Position numbers and translations under genes: made by a program. Below are positions 49,514-60,500 of a stretch of 64,000 nucleotides of DNA, piece by piece. The stretch lies in NCBI GenBank assembly GCA_024362935.1, contig JANCRA010000167.1, forward strand, positions 62,001 to 126,000. The letters are read 5' to 3'. The DNA comes from Setophaga petechia. Its lineage: Eukaryota; Chordata; Aves; Passeriformes; Parulidae. Positions within the stretch are counted from its first letter, which is position 1; each line of letters starts with the position of its first letter. Below the pieces are notes generated by a model. The model searched no databases. It was given only the letters and a program-made list of their open reading frames with translations, and was not told where the DNA came from.

Positions 49514-52500
49514 GCAAGAGAAGCTGCTGCACCTTTGGGTAACTGAGCTTTGGCAGAGCCAGGAGAGCAGCCAGGGCAGAGTGTCTGGAGTTTGTGTTTC
49601 TCTACATCTCTAGCAAGCACACTAATGTGAAAGCCAGCCAAGTCAGCTTACCCATTTGCACTGTTGTGTCAATAACAGACAGGTTTCTTTTCAGTTTGCC
49701 CAGGACAAGCACATTTGCTCTGGGCTCACATTTCTGCCCCTTTTCCCCGTGGGAAGTCCTTGGGAACCTTTGGGTGCGTGGCAGCCAGAGTCTCTCGGTC
49801 GCCCTGGCTCCATGGAGGGCTGCTCAGGCTGCTGCCATTGGCCACTGTGGTGCTGAGCAGGTCCCTGCAGGCTGCCAGGGCAGGTGACAGTCCCCTCAGC
49901 AGCTGGCTGGGCTCTGTTTTCCCCTGCTGGACTTGCCAGCTCCTCAGAGGACACTGCCTCTGCTCCTCTCCTCGTGCTTGGGTGGAAGGATGGAGAGCGT
50001 GCCCAAGGCTCAGAGAAAGCAACGAGTCTGAAGTGGAAAATGAATGTGAGGGGGAAAACCTCAGCAAAACCACTTTGGTGAAGCCATCACTAGTCTGTAG
50101 CTCTGAGGAGCCTGGGTTTGTCTCTCGTTTGCGTGTGTTTGAGGCAGGCTGAGTTGTGGTGTTGCAGAACAGCCCCTGCGTGACATATCCTGGGAGCTTT
50201 GGGTCTCTCTGAAGATCAGTTTCAATCTGCCAGCCCATTTCAGCCTCTTGCTGTGGTCTGGAGGCTGCCTCAGGCAGTGAGATGGCTGCTCTTCTCACTT
50301 TGGAGTTTCCTGAAAACTTGAAATTACTTGATATGACAAACTGCTGGAGTGACATTTATTAGGCTTTGTGCTTGTTCATCCTCACATGGAAAAGTGTCTG
50401 GTTTATATTTTTAACTAATGTATTTAATCATAGTGAAAAGCCATTGGGCTGACTCTCCAGGGCCCATGCCCATCTGTGGCCCCTTGTGAGAGGGCAGGAC
50501 ACCAACAGTGTTTGGATGTAGGCTCAGGTGCCTTCGAGCTCATAAACCATGCATCAGAAAAGCAGAGTATGAAGGCTAGAAAAAGTTCATATATTAGACC
50601 CTCTACTTGCTATTAAACCAGTTGAATTTCCTTTTTTTGATATCGTTGTTGTTGAAAATCTTTCAGAATGGACTTTTTGGGCAAGAGAACTTTTCAAAAA
50701 TTCTGGCATTGATTTGATGCTACTTTTATAACATTGGAAATTAGTGGAGTGTCACTGAGTTCCGTGCTGAAGTAGGGAAATGAAGATGATACAACCTAGA
50801 CAGGAAAAGAATTTGGGGAACAAATCCTGTGTGGTTTTGTGTGCTGGGAGTTTTTGTTTGCTTGTTTAAATTGGGGGTTGTGTTTTTTGTCCAAACTACT
50901 TTTATGCTCTTCTGTCTTTCAGTTGGGTGAGTCTATAAAATACAGCTTGGGGAATCACAGTGATGGTTCAACAAATGCTAATTGTAAATATTGGAGTGAT
51001 CTGCCATTGATAAAAATGCCCTCAAGAAAAATCAGCTGTCTTCTATGTTGTGGAGGCCTGTGGGGTTTAGCTCAGTTGGAGAAGTTTAATGGGAGGAAAA
51101 GAAAATTTTGTGTTGTGAATATTCTCACCTGTGGCCTGAAATGGCGTGTCCAGAAAAAGGAATGTTCAATACAGCTCCTCTGTAAGGTCTGTGGTTAATT
51201 GTGCAATCCTGGTTTTGTCCAATTCACAGAAGAGGGCAGAACTGAAAATGCAATTTTTAAAGGCATTGTTTTTGGTGTTTATGGTTAGTATTGGGTTTTA
51301 TTTTTTTCCACTAAGACAGTGCTTCTTTGACTTTATAGTACAGCTGAGGCAGTGAGGAGACCTGAGTATGTGAGGGGTTCACATTCAGGTTTCCATCACT
51401 TTTCTGTGTATTAAAAATAACAACAAGAGAGAAGAAACTGCTTCTGTTGCACTGAACCTGTGTATCAGCTCAGGAAGATTTGGGTTTTTAAAATGTCAAA
51501 TGCTTTTCAGTTTTATTCATCATCAAAATTTCTTTGTACCTTCCCAAGCTGCAGAAGGATTTTTATTGCTTTGTCCTGGTATAAAAATACAACAACTGGA
51601 GATGCTGCAGAGTTAACAGTGGATTTCCCACAGGAGCCTGTGTGTAAAATCCTGATTTAGAAAGAACTGCAGCTGCAGGGCAAAGGCAGGACTTGAGTGT
51701 ATTATTTCAATGTAAGTTCATCTTGAAAAGCAGTGAATTGAAAGTGACACCTTCTTGCTCAAAAGACCTGTGCTCTTTTGTGCTAAAAAATAGGACTGCT
51801 GTAACACCCTGTAAAATCAACACAGCTGGGCTCTCTTCCTTCTTTCTCTTAATTTCATTTTCATTTCATTTCTCACATTTCAAGCAGGTTTAGCGAGGCT
51901 GCTCTCATTTACTTATACAACAGGCAAAATTCAGACCAATGAAATTATGTACAAAAACACTTTAGGCCAACAAAGAAATGGCACCAGTGGCAGTAAATGG
52001 GAAGAAAATAATCCAGTTGAACTTCCAGATTTTGTAGTCTGGGTTTGCAGCCAGGAGCACACTGAGCCTTGAGAGCAGTGGCTCACAGTGGCTCCACCTC
52101 TGCCCATTATTGCAGCTTAATTAGCCCTGATTTAATAATCCCAGCCTTTCTGAGGGGTCACAGGTGCTGCTGCTGAGTAATTTTTTAGATAGCTATTGTA
52201 GGTAGAGGAGAATTACTGTCAAATTGGGAAATCAAAATGTATTTTCAAATCATACACTTCCCATGTATAGTTTATTTAGAAAAACTACTTCTTTCTCACA
52301 CACATATTTTGTATGCAAAGTAATGTGAAAGGTGCACAGAAGAAAGGTTGACCCATATTGAAAATCTGTAAGTTTCTGAGTGATGGATTCAATGCACTCA
52401 ATAATGTTTAGAAAATCTACTCTTTTGGAAAGCTCTTCCTCTTGCTCCTTTACAGAAAGCAGCAAAGATTATGATAAAAATATTTTTCACCTCAGCTGGG

Positions 52501-53322
52501 GTTATAGCTTTAGTTCTAAAAAGTTTTAAAAGTTCATATATTAGGTCCACTATAAAATATGTGCAGCTGCCTACTTGCACAGTCAATATTTTCTATGGAA
52601 ATTGATGGACAGCAAATTGTATTTTCAAAACTGGACCTCTTTCTTTTTAATTTGCTACTGAGAGAAGGTAATTTCTTTTCACATTTTGAATAAATGGAAT
52701 ACCTGCCCCAGAAACTTGACTACCAGCAGTCTTAGACTATTTTCACAGCTCTTTTTAGAAAGGCAAAGAAAATGATTTCTTTTTGTGAAAGTGTTTCTGG
52801 CGACGAGCAGCAACCATGCCCAGATAAGGGTTCAGGAAATGCTTGGCTTAAATTGCAACAAAGAAAACTTTATGTCAGAGTCAGAACCAAACTTGCAAAT
52901 GGCATTGGGGTGGTGACAACCCAGAAATGCTGACCTGAAGAGTTCAGGGAAGCCCAAAAATGTTTGGAGAAGTGCACAGTACAAGCTGGAAGGACTCCCC
53001 AAGGAATGAGCTGGGTAGAGCTGGTCCAGATTTTTAGCTGGGAGAGAGGAGATTGTCAATCACTGCCTCACCCTCTGTCATGCAGGGCTTGCTTCCTTAA
53101 TTCCCCTGGCCAAGAAAGAATGAGAAGACAGGCAGAAGAATACATGTATTTTCATACATGTGTTATATCTTTGATAGAAAGGCACTGATGTACAAACACA
53201 GTTTGACACATTCAGTCTTTCTCTAAATCTCATATGTGAAGGATTGGCATGGGCAAAGCCTGATTTAAAATTGCAGCAGAAAGCCACGATGACTCCTCAG
53301 CACAGGTGCTCAGGAAAGTTTG
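49514..53322. other. intergenic spacer
   Basis: About 3.8 kb. No gene, RNA or mobile element was recognised. Confidence 0.55.
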
Positions 53323-53425
53323 TTGCTCAGGAATGCCTGGTACCTGAGGTAGACCCTTGGGTTTATATTCTGGTTGCTCAGGAATGGCTGGCACCTGAGG
53401 TAGACCCTTGGGTTTATATTCTGGG
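53323..53425. repeat. 51-bp direct repeat, two copies
   Basis: TTGCTCAGGAATGCCTGG through GGGTTTATATTCTGG is repeated once with period 51. A partial third copy may precede it (GTGCTCAGGAAAG). Confidence 0.9.
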
Positions 53426-53487
53426 CAGCATGTCCTCCATGGAAGAGCAAAAACTGCTGTCCCTCCTGGCAGCCCTGAGCAGCCCAT

Positions 53488-53745
53488 GATGCTTCCAGGA
53501 GGGAGGATTCCCTGCTGTCCCAGGCTGATGGTGCTTCCAGGAGGAAGGATTCCCTGCTATTCCAGGCTGATGATGCCTGGAATAGGCTGATCCTTCCAGG
53601 AGGGAGCATTCCCTGCTGTCCCAGGCTGATGATGCCTGGAATAGGCTGATCCTTCCAGGAGGGAGCATTCCCTGCTGTCCCAGGCTGATGATGCCTGAAA
53701 TAGGCTGATCCTTCCAGGAGGGAGGATTCCCTGATGTCCCAGGCT
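53488..53745. repeat. 59-bp tandem repeat with shorter variants, about 5 copies
   Basis: Units contain CCTTCCAGGAGGGAGCATTC, CCTGCTGTCCCAGGCTGATG and ATGCCTGGAATAGGCTGA. The first two units lack the last segment and are about 40 bp. Minus-strand open frames here are repeat artefacts. Confidence 0.9.
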
Positions 53746-54137
53746 GGCCAAGCTGCCCAAAGCAGTGGAGCTTCAGCAGTGACTTCTGCCTGGATATTAC
53801 TTTTAAACTACCAAGATAGATTCTAAATTAGAAAGGCTATGAACAGTTATTTCTAGTTTTGCTTTTAGCAACAGCTTTCTGACCACATATATAAGGGAAA
53901 ACTGCTGCAGCTATGACCAAAGCTGATGTTAAAAGGCATTCCCATGACCTGGTTAGTTTTCCTCTGACAATCTTTTCACATTTGGTAGATACTGTCAAGG
54001 CTAATGCTTCTTTTGGGGTCAGTCTGTCACTTTGCTAATGCTGGTTCCTTAATCTAACTTTTTTCTCTCCTTTATCTTTAAAGGGAAGAAAAACATGAAA
54101 CAGGTTTGCAGTCACTGGGAAAACATTGTGCTTCTCC
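53746..54137. other. 3' flank of GPR55
   Basis: AT-rich sequence immediately downstream of the GPR55 stop on the minus strand, probably its 3' untranslated region. No canonical minus-strand AATAAA was found close by. Confidence 0.4.
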
Positions 54138-55145
54138 CTATGGCACAGTCCCTGCCACATCAGGCACAGCACTGTCAGTGTCCTGGCAAGGGGCACTGTC
54201 CCACTGCTGGCAGTGCCATCGCATGGCACAAGCGTTGAAGACAGGACACAGCTCAATCACCCTCCTCAGGTGGGTTCTACAGAATTCCTTTGCAGCAAAA
54301 TAGTAGAAGATGGCATCGAGGCAGCAGTTCAGGTTGGCAAATGTCATGGACACCTGGAGGAAGAGGCTGATGGTCTGCCTCACCCTGCAGCCCACGATCA
54401 CGTGCTGCCTCACCAGGCACTGCAGCAGGATCCCGAGGTGGACGGGTGTGAAGCACACCAGGAACACCACCAGGTTGATGACAATTACTCTCAATGAGCC
54501 ACTCTCTTCTGCCTTCTTCTTTTTGTCATGAGTTTTGTGATTCAGGAGAATCCAGATGGTTTGCACAGAGCAGAAAACCATCACAGCAAGCGGGATCAGA
54601 AACCCAAATATTTCCACAGAAACAATGAAGGGGACACTCCACGTCTGGCTTGACATGTTGTGAAAGCATCTAATAGATTCCTTCTTCTGAAACACAAAAA
54701 TTGGGATGCTGCACATCCAAGCTGCTGCCCAGATGAAGCAGCAAATCACCACGGCCCACCTGGGGGACTGCTTAGCTCGGCCTTCAAAGGGGTGCCTTAT
54801 GCAGATGTACCTGTCCACGGTGATGCAGACGATGATGAAGATGCTGATGTAGGTGTTGACAAAGTAAGGGGCCTGTATGAAGGAGCACAGCAGGCCAGGC
54901 ACGCTGGTGACAGAGTAGTAGAGCTTTGGTGGCAGTGAGAGGAGCAGCAGGATGTCTGCCAGCACCAGGCTGATCATGTACACCGAGGTCTTGCTCTGCT
55001 TCCTCCAAAAGCAGCAGAACACAGCCAGGGCCAGGCTGTTGAGCAGCAGCCCCAGGATGAGGGTGGGGATGGAGAGCCCCAGCTGCACACTCCGTGCCAG
55101 GCTGTCAATGGCTGTGAAATTGCAATTCTCACTGCTGTTGGTCAT
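54138..55145 (-). CDS. GPR55: GPR55 (lysophosphatidylinositol-type receptor)
   Basis: This 335-residue, single-exon class A receptor is the likely bird ortholog of GPR55. In mammals GPR55 responds to lysophosphatidylinositol and signals through G12/13 and Gq at the plasma membrane. Landmarks are GLLLN at 32-36, D64 in helix 2, C87 and C160 for the disulfide, DRY at 111-113, P185 in FGFLIPLAV (helix 5), CFTPVHLG at 231-238 (helix 6) and NLNCCLDAIFYYF at 271-283 (helix 7). RCFHNMS at 159-165, and the stretch from VHLGILLQ to SMTFANLNCCLD, closely parallel human GPR55. Sequons lie at N3, N9 and N163. I took the ATG at 55145 because a strong 3' splice site lies 7 bases upstream, so the 42 extra N-terminal residues of the longer frame are intronic. 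The C-tail after residue 295 is not obviously conserved. Confidence 0.92.
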   Translation of the reverse strand: MTNSSENCNFTAIDSLARSVQLGLSIPTLILGLLLNSLALAVFCCFWRKQSKTSVYMISLVLADILLLLSLPPKLYYSVTSVPGLLCSFIQAPYFVNTYISIFIIVCITVDRYICIRHPFEGRAKQSPRWAVVICCFIWAAAWMCSIPIFVFQKKESIRCFHNMSSQTWSVPFIVSVEIFGFLIPLAVMVFCSVQTIWILLNHKTHDKKKKAEESGSLRVIVINLVVFLVCFTPVHLGILLQCLVRQHVIVGCRVRQTISLFLQVSMTFANLNCCLDAIFYYFAAKEFCRTHLRRVIELCPVFNACAMRWHCQQWDSAPCQDTDSAVPDVAGTVP

Positions 55146-55152
55146 TTCTGCC

Positions 55153-55154
55153 CT
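55153..55154 (-). promoter_or_regulatory. GPR55: 3' splice site before the GPR55 coding exon
   Basis: The minus strand reads CTGCTCTCTTTGTTGTTTCAG, ending here, and the exon continues GGCAGAA into the ATG. The long pyrimidine tract makes this a convincing acceptor and implies an upstream non-coding exon, not located. Confidence 0.8.
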
Positions 55155-56240
55155 GAAACAACAAAGAGAGCAGGTTGGAAACGTGTGAGACTCACAGCTA
55201 ATGCCATGATAAAGACAAACCAAGATCCTTTCAAACACAGTTCTAGAATTTTTTGGTTTTGAGCTGGACACTTGGTCAGCCTTTGCCTATTACAGAAAGT
55301 GAAACTTTTCAAGCTTTCTATTTCCAATTTGACTGGCTTGGTATGTACAAGGGAGTCTGATTCTCAGGGGAAAGTAGTCAGCATCCACTGATTACCTTCC
55401 CATGTCAGAGAACCCCATTCAGATATCAAAGAGACTGACTCCTTCAAAGACATATTTTCAAAAACTCTAAAGATTACTGGCTGTCTTTAATAATTTATAC
55501 ACATGTTGAAGTTTCCCTAACACTCATGCTTAGTTTGATACTACACAGAAATTAATGAAATTACTATTCCATAGTAAGGTATGTTGATCTGATAGCTGGG
55601 ATTTTACACTTATGCCTAAATCCCCATGCATCAGTAGCTTTTGCTGATGTGCTTTTAATGCACCCACATTTATATGATATTTTAGTTTCATACAGTGCTT
55701 ATATCCAATGCAGTATTTTAAAAGGTCAACTTAAGAGGACTGATCTTTTATCTAGGTGCAAAATGAGTAAGCGTGTTTTTTTTCACTTGTGCTTAACTTT
55801 CAGCATTGTTTAAATTTGGGGTATGCAGTTTAAATTTTAACTGATTATCTTTGACAATCCAGCAAAGATTAGCAAGTGGAAGTCATGATATCTTCATAAT
55901 GCAATTCTTAAAAAAATTAATTTCTCTTGAATGTTATCACTGTTTTTAAAAATATACATATGCTTTAACAAACTATGCCTTAAAAGTGCTTTTTATAGGT
56001 GCTCTTTAAATCAAAACCACAAAAAGTCCCAACAAAGCAGAGGAAATTGGTAGTTGAAGTTCCCAGTCCAGTTCAGCCAATCAAGTAGCTCAAAAGAAAT
56101 TTTAGGAATAAGTAAAGGTGTTTTAAGAAGAGTTTGGTCAAGAGGAGAATCTTTGCTTTGGAGGATGAACAGTGACAGCTCTTAAGCACTGCCAAAAAGA
56201 GCTAAACTGTGCTAAAGAAACCAAAACCAACTAGTGAAAG

Positions 56241-56243
<3 letters not shown>
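55155..56243. other. upstream region of GPR55
   Basis: AT-rich sequence, presumably intron or 5' flank of GPR55. No coding exon or repeat was recognised. Confidence 0.5.

Positions 56244-56273
<30 letters not shown>
56244..56273. repeat. (TG)n microsatellite
   Basis: About 14-15 uninterrupted TG dinucleotides. Confidence 0.95.
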
Positions 56274-56274
<1 letters not shown>

Positions 56275-57053
56275 GGTGACTAAAATAAAATATTTAAAAA
56301 TGTATAGAGAAACAGAGAACAGCTGAGGAGACAGCCTTGCATTTTGCCAACTCTTATACCACTAATTTATTCTAATTACTTCTTAATATTATTTCTTATA
56401 CCACAGGAATGCTGACATTTTGCTGGAGGTGAGATATGGGATGGCTGGTGGGAATTAGTGAGTGATAATGAAAATAACTGTATCTGAACATGGAATGTAC
56501 TCAGAGCTCAACATGCTCCTATTAGTGAAATGTGAATTTCCAGCTCAGACTACAGAAAGGACAGGCACATAAAGCTGAAGGTCCAGCCCAGTAGTTGTTA
56601 TGAAGTCTGGATGTTATTAGTGTGGCTGGAAAAGGTTCAATCTATTCTGTCTGTTGTAGGGAAGAGTGTCAAGTGTGATTAAAGCAGTTCTGTCACTGAT
56701 GAGCCTAAACTTTGCACAGATTTATAAAGAAAAATGCTAAATAAGTCTTTGAGAGCTCTTACCAGACCCTTATCTTTGATGAAGTATCAGCTTTTTCATA
56801 CAGGAGAAAGGCTGAGAATTTTAGGCACTTGCATTTCAGCAAAGTGTACTAGAAATGAGTGGATAGCCCCAGAAAAAGCAGGTTTAGAACAAGGACTGCT
56901 CAGTAATGAAATGGTTGCCTGAAGCTGTGAGGATTACAGACAGACTGGATGAGGGTCGCCGAGGGGGTGCACAACACTGAGCTGTCCTTGGCTGTGTGAC
57001 CCCACTGTGGGAGTGAGGTGAGCTCTGGGGATGGGCTGGGTGCCACTGCAGAG
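56274..57053. other. upstream spacer
   Basis: No gene or repeat was recognised between the TG tract and the 36-bp array. Confidence 0.5.
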
Positions 57054-57552
57054 AGATGGGCAGAGCACCTGAGCTGGGCTGGCACAGCACTGTGGGCAGA
57101 GCACCTGAGCTGGGCTGGCTGTGGGCAGAGCACCTGAGCTGGGCTGGCACAGCACTATGGACAGAGCACCTGAGCTGGGCTGGCACAGAGCTATGGACAG
57201 AGCACCTGAGCTGGGCTGGCTGTGGGCAGAGCACCTGAGCTGGGCTGGCACAGAGCTATGGGCAGAGCACCTGAGCTGGGCTGGCACAGAGCTATGGACA
57301 GAGCACCTGACACAGAGCTGTGGGCAGAGCACCTGAGCTGGGCTGGCTGTGGGCAGTGCACCTGAGCTGGGCTGGCACAGCACTGTGGGCAGAGCACCTG
57401 AGCTGGGCTGGCACAGAACTGTGGGCAGAGCACCTGAGCTGGGCTGGCACAGCGCTGTGGGCAGTGCACCTGAGTTGGGCTGGCACAGAGCTGTGGGCAG
57501 AGCACCTGACACAGAGCTGTGGGCAGAGCACCTGAGCTGGGCTGGCACAGCG
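57054..57552. repeat. 36-bp minisatellite with CACCTG in each unit, about 15 copies
   Basis: The unit is GGGCAGAGCACCTGAGCTGG followed by GCTGGCACAGCACTGT, with 24-29 bp deletion variants. I count 15 copies of CACCTGA across the array. Open frames on both strands with PELGW or PAQLR repeats are artefacts of the 36-bp period. The array lies about 1.9 kb upstream of the GPR55 coding exon. Confidence 0.94.
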
Positions 57553-60500
57553 CGGGCAACCTGGGGAACAGCAAAGGGAGGAAAGCTGGGTGTTATCACT
57601 GGATTTACCTGTCAGAAACAAGAGCAAAAGGGAAAACCTTGGTTTGGTCATCAGGGTGAGGTTAAATCAGCACATTTGAGCCAGCAATGTGTGGCAGCTA
57701 CTTGGAAAATCACGTGTTTGTGGTGCGTGAGAAGTGAGAAAGTCACACAGAACATGGAGCTGAGTCGGGGCTGTGTGTGCAAGGGCTCACTCTGGGGAGA
57801 TGCTGCTGTCACTAAAGGCCAGGCCAGGGGACATGGGAGCATGAGCTTTAGTGTGAGCAGGGTGTCCTGTGGCCAAGGGCTCCCATCTGCCTCGGGAGAA
57901 AACCAGGCAACTGAAACATTTTGGGGCAGTGACAACACCTGTCAACCCAGCACTTGGTGTGCTTTGTAAATGTATCAGAAAACCATGCATGATGACTCTT
58001 CAAAGTCTGAGGTTTGGTGTAGGTGTAGAAGGAGGGATCACAAGTGACCTCACCCCTGATAAATCACAGTTGTACTAATTACCAAAGCAGAAGAACAGCC
58101 TTGCCCTTCATGGGTCACAGCTGTGACTGATCCAGATCAGCGTGATAGGAGGGGAGGGCTGGCCTGGCAGGGGGAGCCTGGAGGATCTGGAGGGGTCCTG
58201 AGGAAGAAGGATGGAGCTAGAGAGACACAAAGAACAAGACAAAGAAGAGAGTTGCTGCTGCTGCAGGTGTGCTGTGAGCTCAGTGTGGCTCTGATGGAGC
58301 TGCAGTGATGTTTGAGCTGGGTGTCCCTTGCACTCACAATCAGCAGGCAGGGGCTGTCAGACAGCCAGGGCAGGAGCTTGCTGCAGTCAGTCAGGATGGC
58401 TGAGCTGTGCAGAAGAACAAACCAGGACCCTTTTCACGTTGTTAAATGAGAGTCTGCATCTTGGCTCATGTTTGCCCCTAACAAGAGGTCTGCTGCAACA
58501 GTTTGGTGCCACTTTCATTGCATCACTAGCTCACTGAATGTCTTTTCTTTAGAATTCATTGGTACCAAATTATGTGTAGCATTACCCCAGAAAATTATTA
58601 ATTTCAAGAAAAGAGCCCTTGAATTGATAGTTGTCTGATTGGCAAAAGCATGGTGGTTTTTTATCATTTTAGTGTCTCAAATTTAAAATTCACATCTTGA
58701 GTAATCCATGGGAATTGTTTGCAACTGTTGCAGACTAGGTAGTGTTTGCTTAGGGCTCACTTGAAGAATCATTTTCATTGACAAATAACCTTGCAGTCAT
58801 TTCATAAGCATCATCTTTACTGCATTGTCCAAATTATTAGCAAAAATACTGCTCATACTCACCCTGAAAGAAACTGAACTGTACCAGAGACATCTTTCCT
58901 ATAGAGTAGACAGTGATTAGAATCTCAGTGGGTACCACAACTCATACAGAGCTTTCACACTGCTCATGTTTCCTTTGCTTATGAGAAGTTCTTTAGAGGT
59001 AGTGTGCAAGTCTGTTTCCCCCTCCTGCAGCCCCATCTCCCTTTGCTGATGGGTTCACAGAGGAAGTCAAATAACTTCTATTTCAGTCATTTTCAGATTA
59101 ATCTCTGCAGGTTTTTACTTACCACTGACTCGAGTTCTGCAAGCTTACAAACAGATTCTCTGGTGGATGATTCCAGTATTTCTTTCAAATACTAAAGCCA
59201 GGATTACAGATTTAGTTTTTCCAACTCCTTCTTATCCACCTTCTCAAGAGAGGTACCAGGTTTGCTCTTTGCCAGTCTTCTGAGGAAAATTTCTGTCCTC
59301 AACAGGTTTTTTGAAGGAATCTCCTGTGGCTTTAGGATTGTTTCAGACAACTCCTAGAAACCAAAAGATAATATAAGAACCTGTAATTAACAGTACTGAG
59401 GAGAGTGTGCCTTAGCTAGCCCAGCCTCTGTGTCATCACTGCTCCATTTGTTCTGCTTCTCCTGCTGAGGATTCTCCACTTCCTTTGAACTCATTAAACA
59501 TTAATTGGGTTTTGCCATATCAGGAGCTTGTGGTTTAGTGAGCAGCAAAGGTGTTCTGACCTAGAAATGAACAGCAAGGTTTTACAGTAATCCCCTCACT
59601 AGGCTTTTTTTTTTTTTCTTTTTTTTTGTAGTAGAGCAGAATTCATGAATGGTTTCCTCTTTGCAGCTCGGGCCGAGTTCATTTGGGATTCACACAAATC
59701 TGTGTGAGAGGACCGGTTAAAGATGTTACATTAAGGCTGTTCTTGTCCATGAAAGCTTCATTAGCAGAAACATGTTTTGTTTATTTCTATTTCCAAGAAC
59801 ATTATTCACGTTAGATGTAAGTTATTCTCTTGTGGATGTACTGGAGAAGAGTAAGATGGCTCAGTCCAACGAGCAGCAGGTCCCACTCCTGCCATGTATT
59901 TCACCTACAGCTGGATAATTTCTTACATTTTTTTTTTCCCCTGAGTATTTTGACTATAACAGAATAGATTTATATTTATCACTAAAGCAGAAGTCTTTCT
60001 GCTCTAAGCTAAACAACACTACGTTTGATCTTATTGTTTGAACTTATAAATAACAACCATCTAACCAGCTTAAAAAATGTCTACAATCAATGCTGCTACG
60101 AAATTGTTGGAAAAATAAAAGTCAATCACTAAAACAGGAATAACTTTACCTGAACCCTGGCAAGCAGATCAGCAGCATTGCTTTAGTCCAGGCTGTTCTA
60201 GAGAGCATGAGAGCGTTTTCTTACAGCCCGTGCCTTACAGTTTTATAAGCGGCAAACACAACCACATCCTTCTTTTCTTCTCTTTTTTTTTTTTTTTCCT
60301 CCGTCTCTAAATATGCTTTGTGCCTACTTACATAGGCAAGTGAAGGTGGAAAAAGTGTAGATATCTGACTCCTCAGCTGTTTCCAGCCAGCAGTCAAACT
60401 AGGGTGGGGAGCAACTCCTCTCTAAGTCAGGGGGTGCAGCCTGGCCTTTACCTGGAGCTTTTGTGCCACCTCCAAATTTCCAATTATTCCTCGAGCTGGG

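Noticed and set aside
55146..55271. 42 extra N-terminal residues of GPR55
   Set aside because: They fall upstream of the acceptor at 55153-55154, and the segment is unlike any receptor N-terminus.
57056..57969. PELGW and PAQLR repeat proteins
   Set aside because: Artefacts of the 36-bp minisatellite on both strands.
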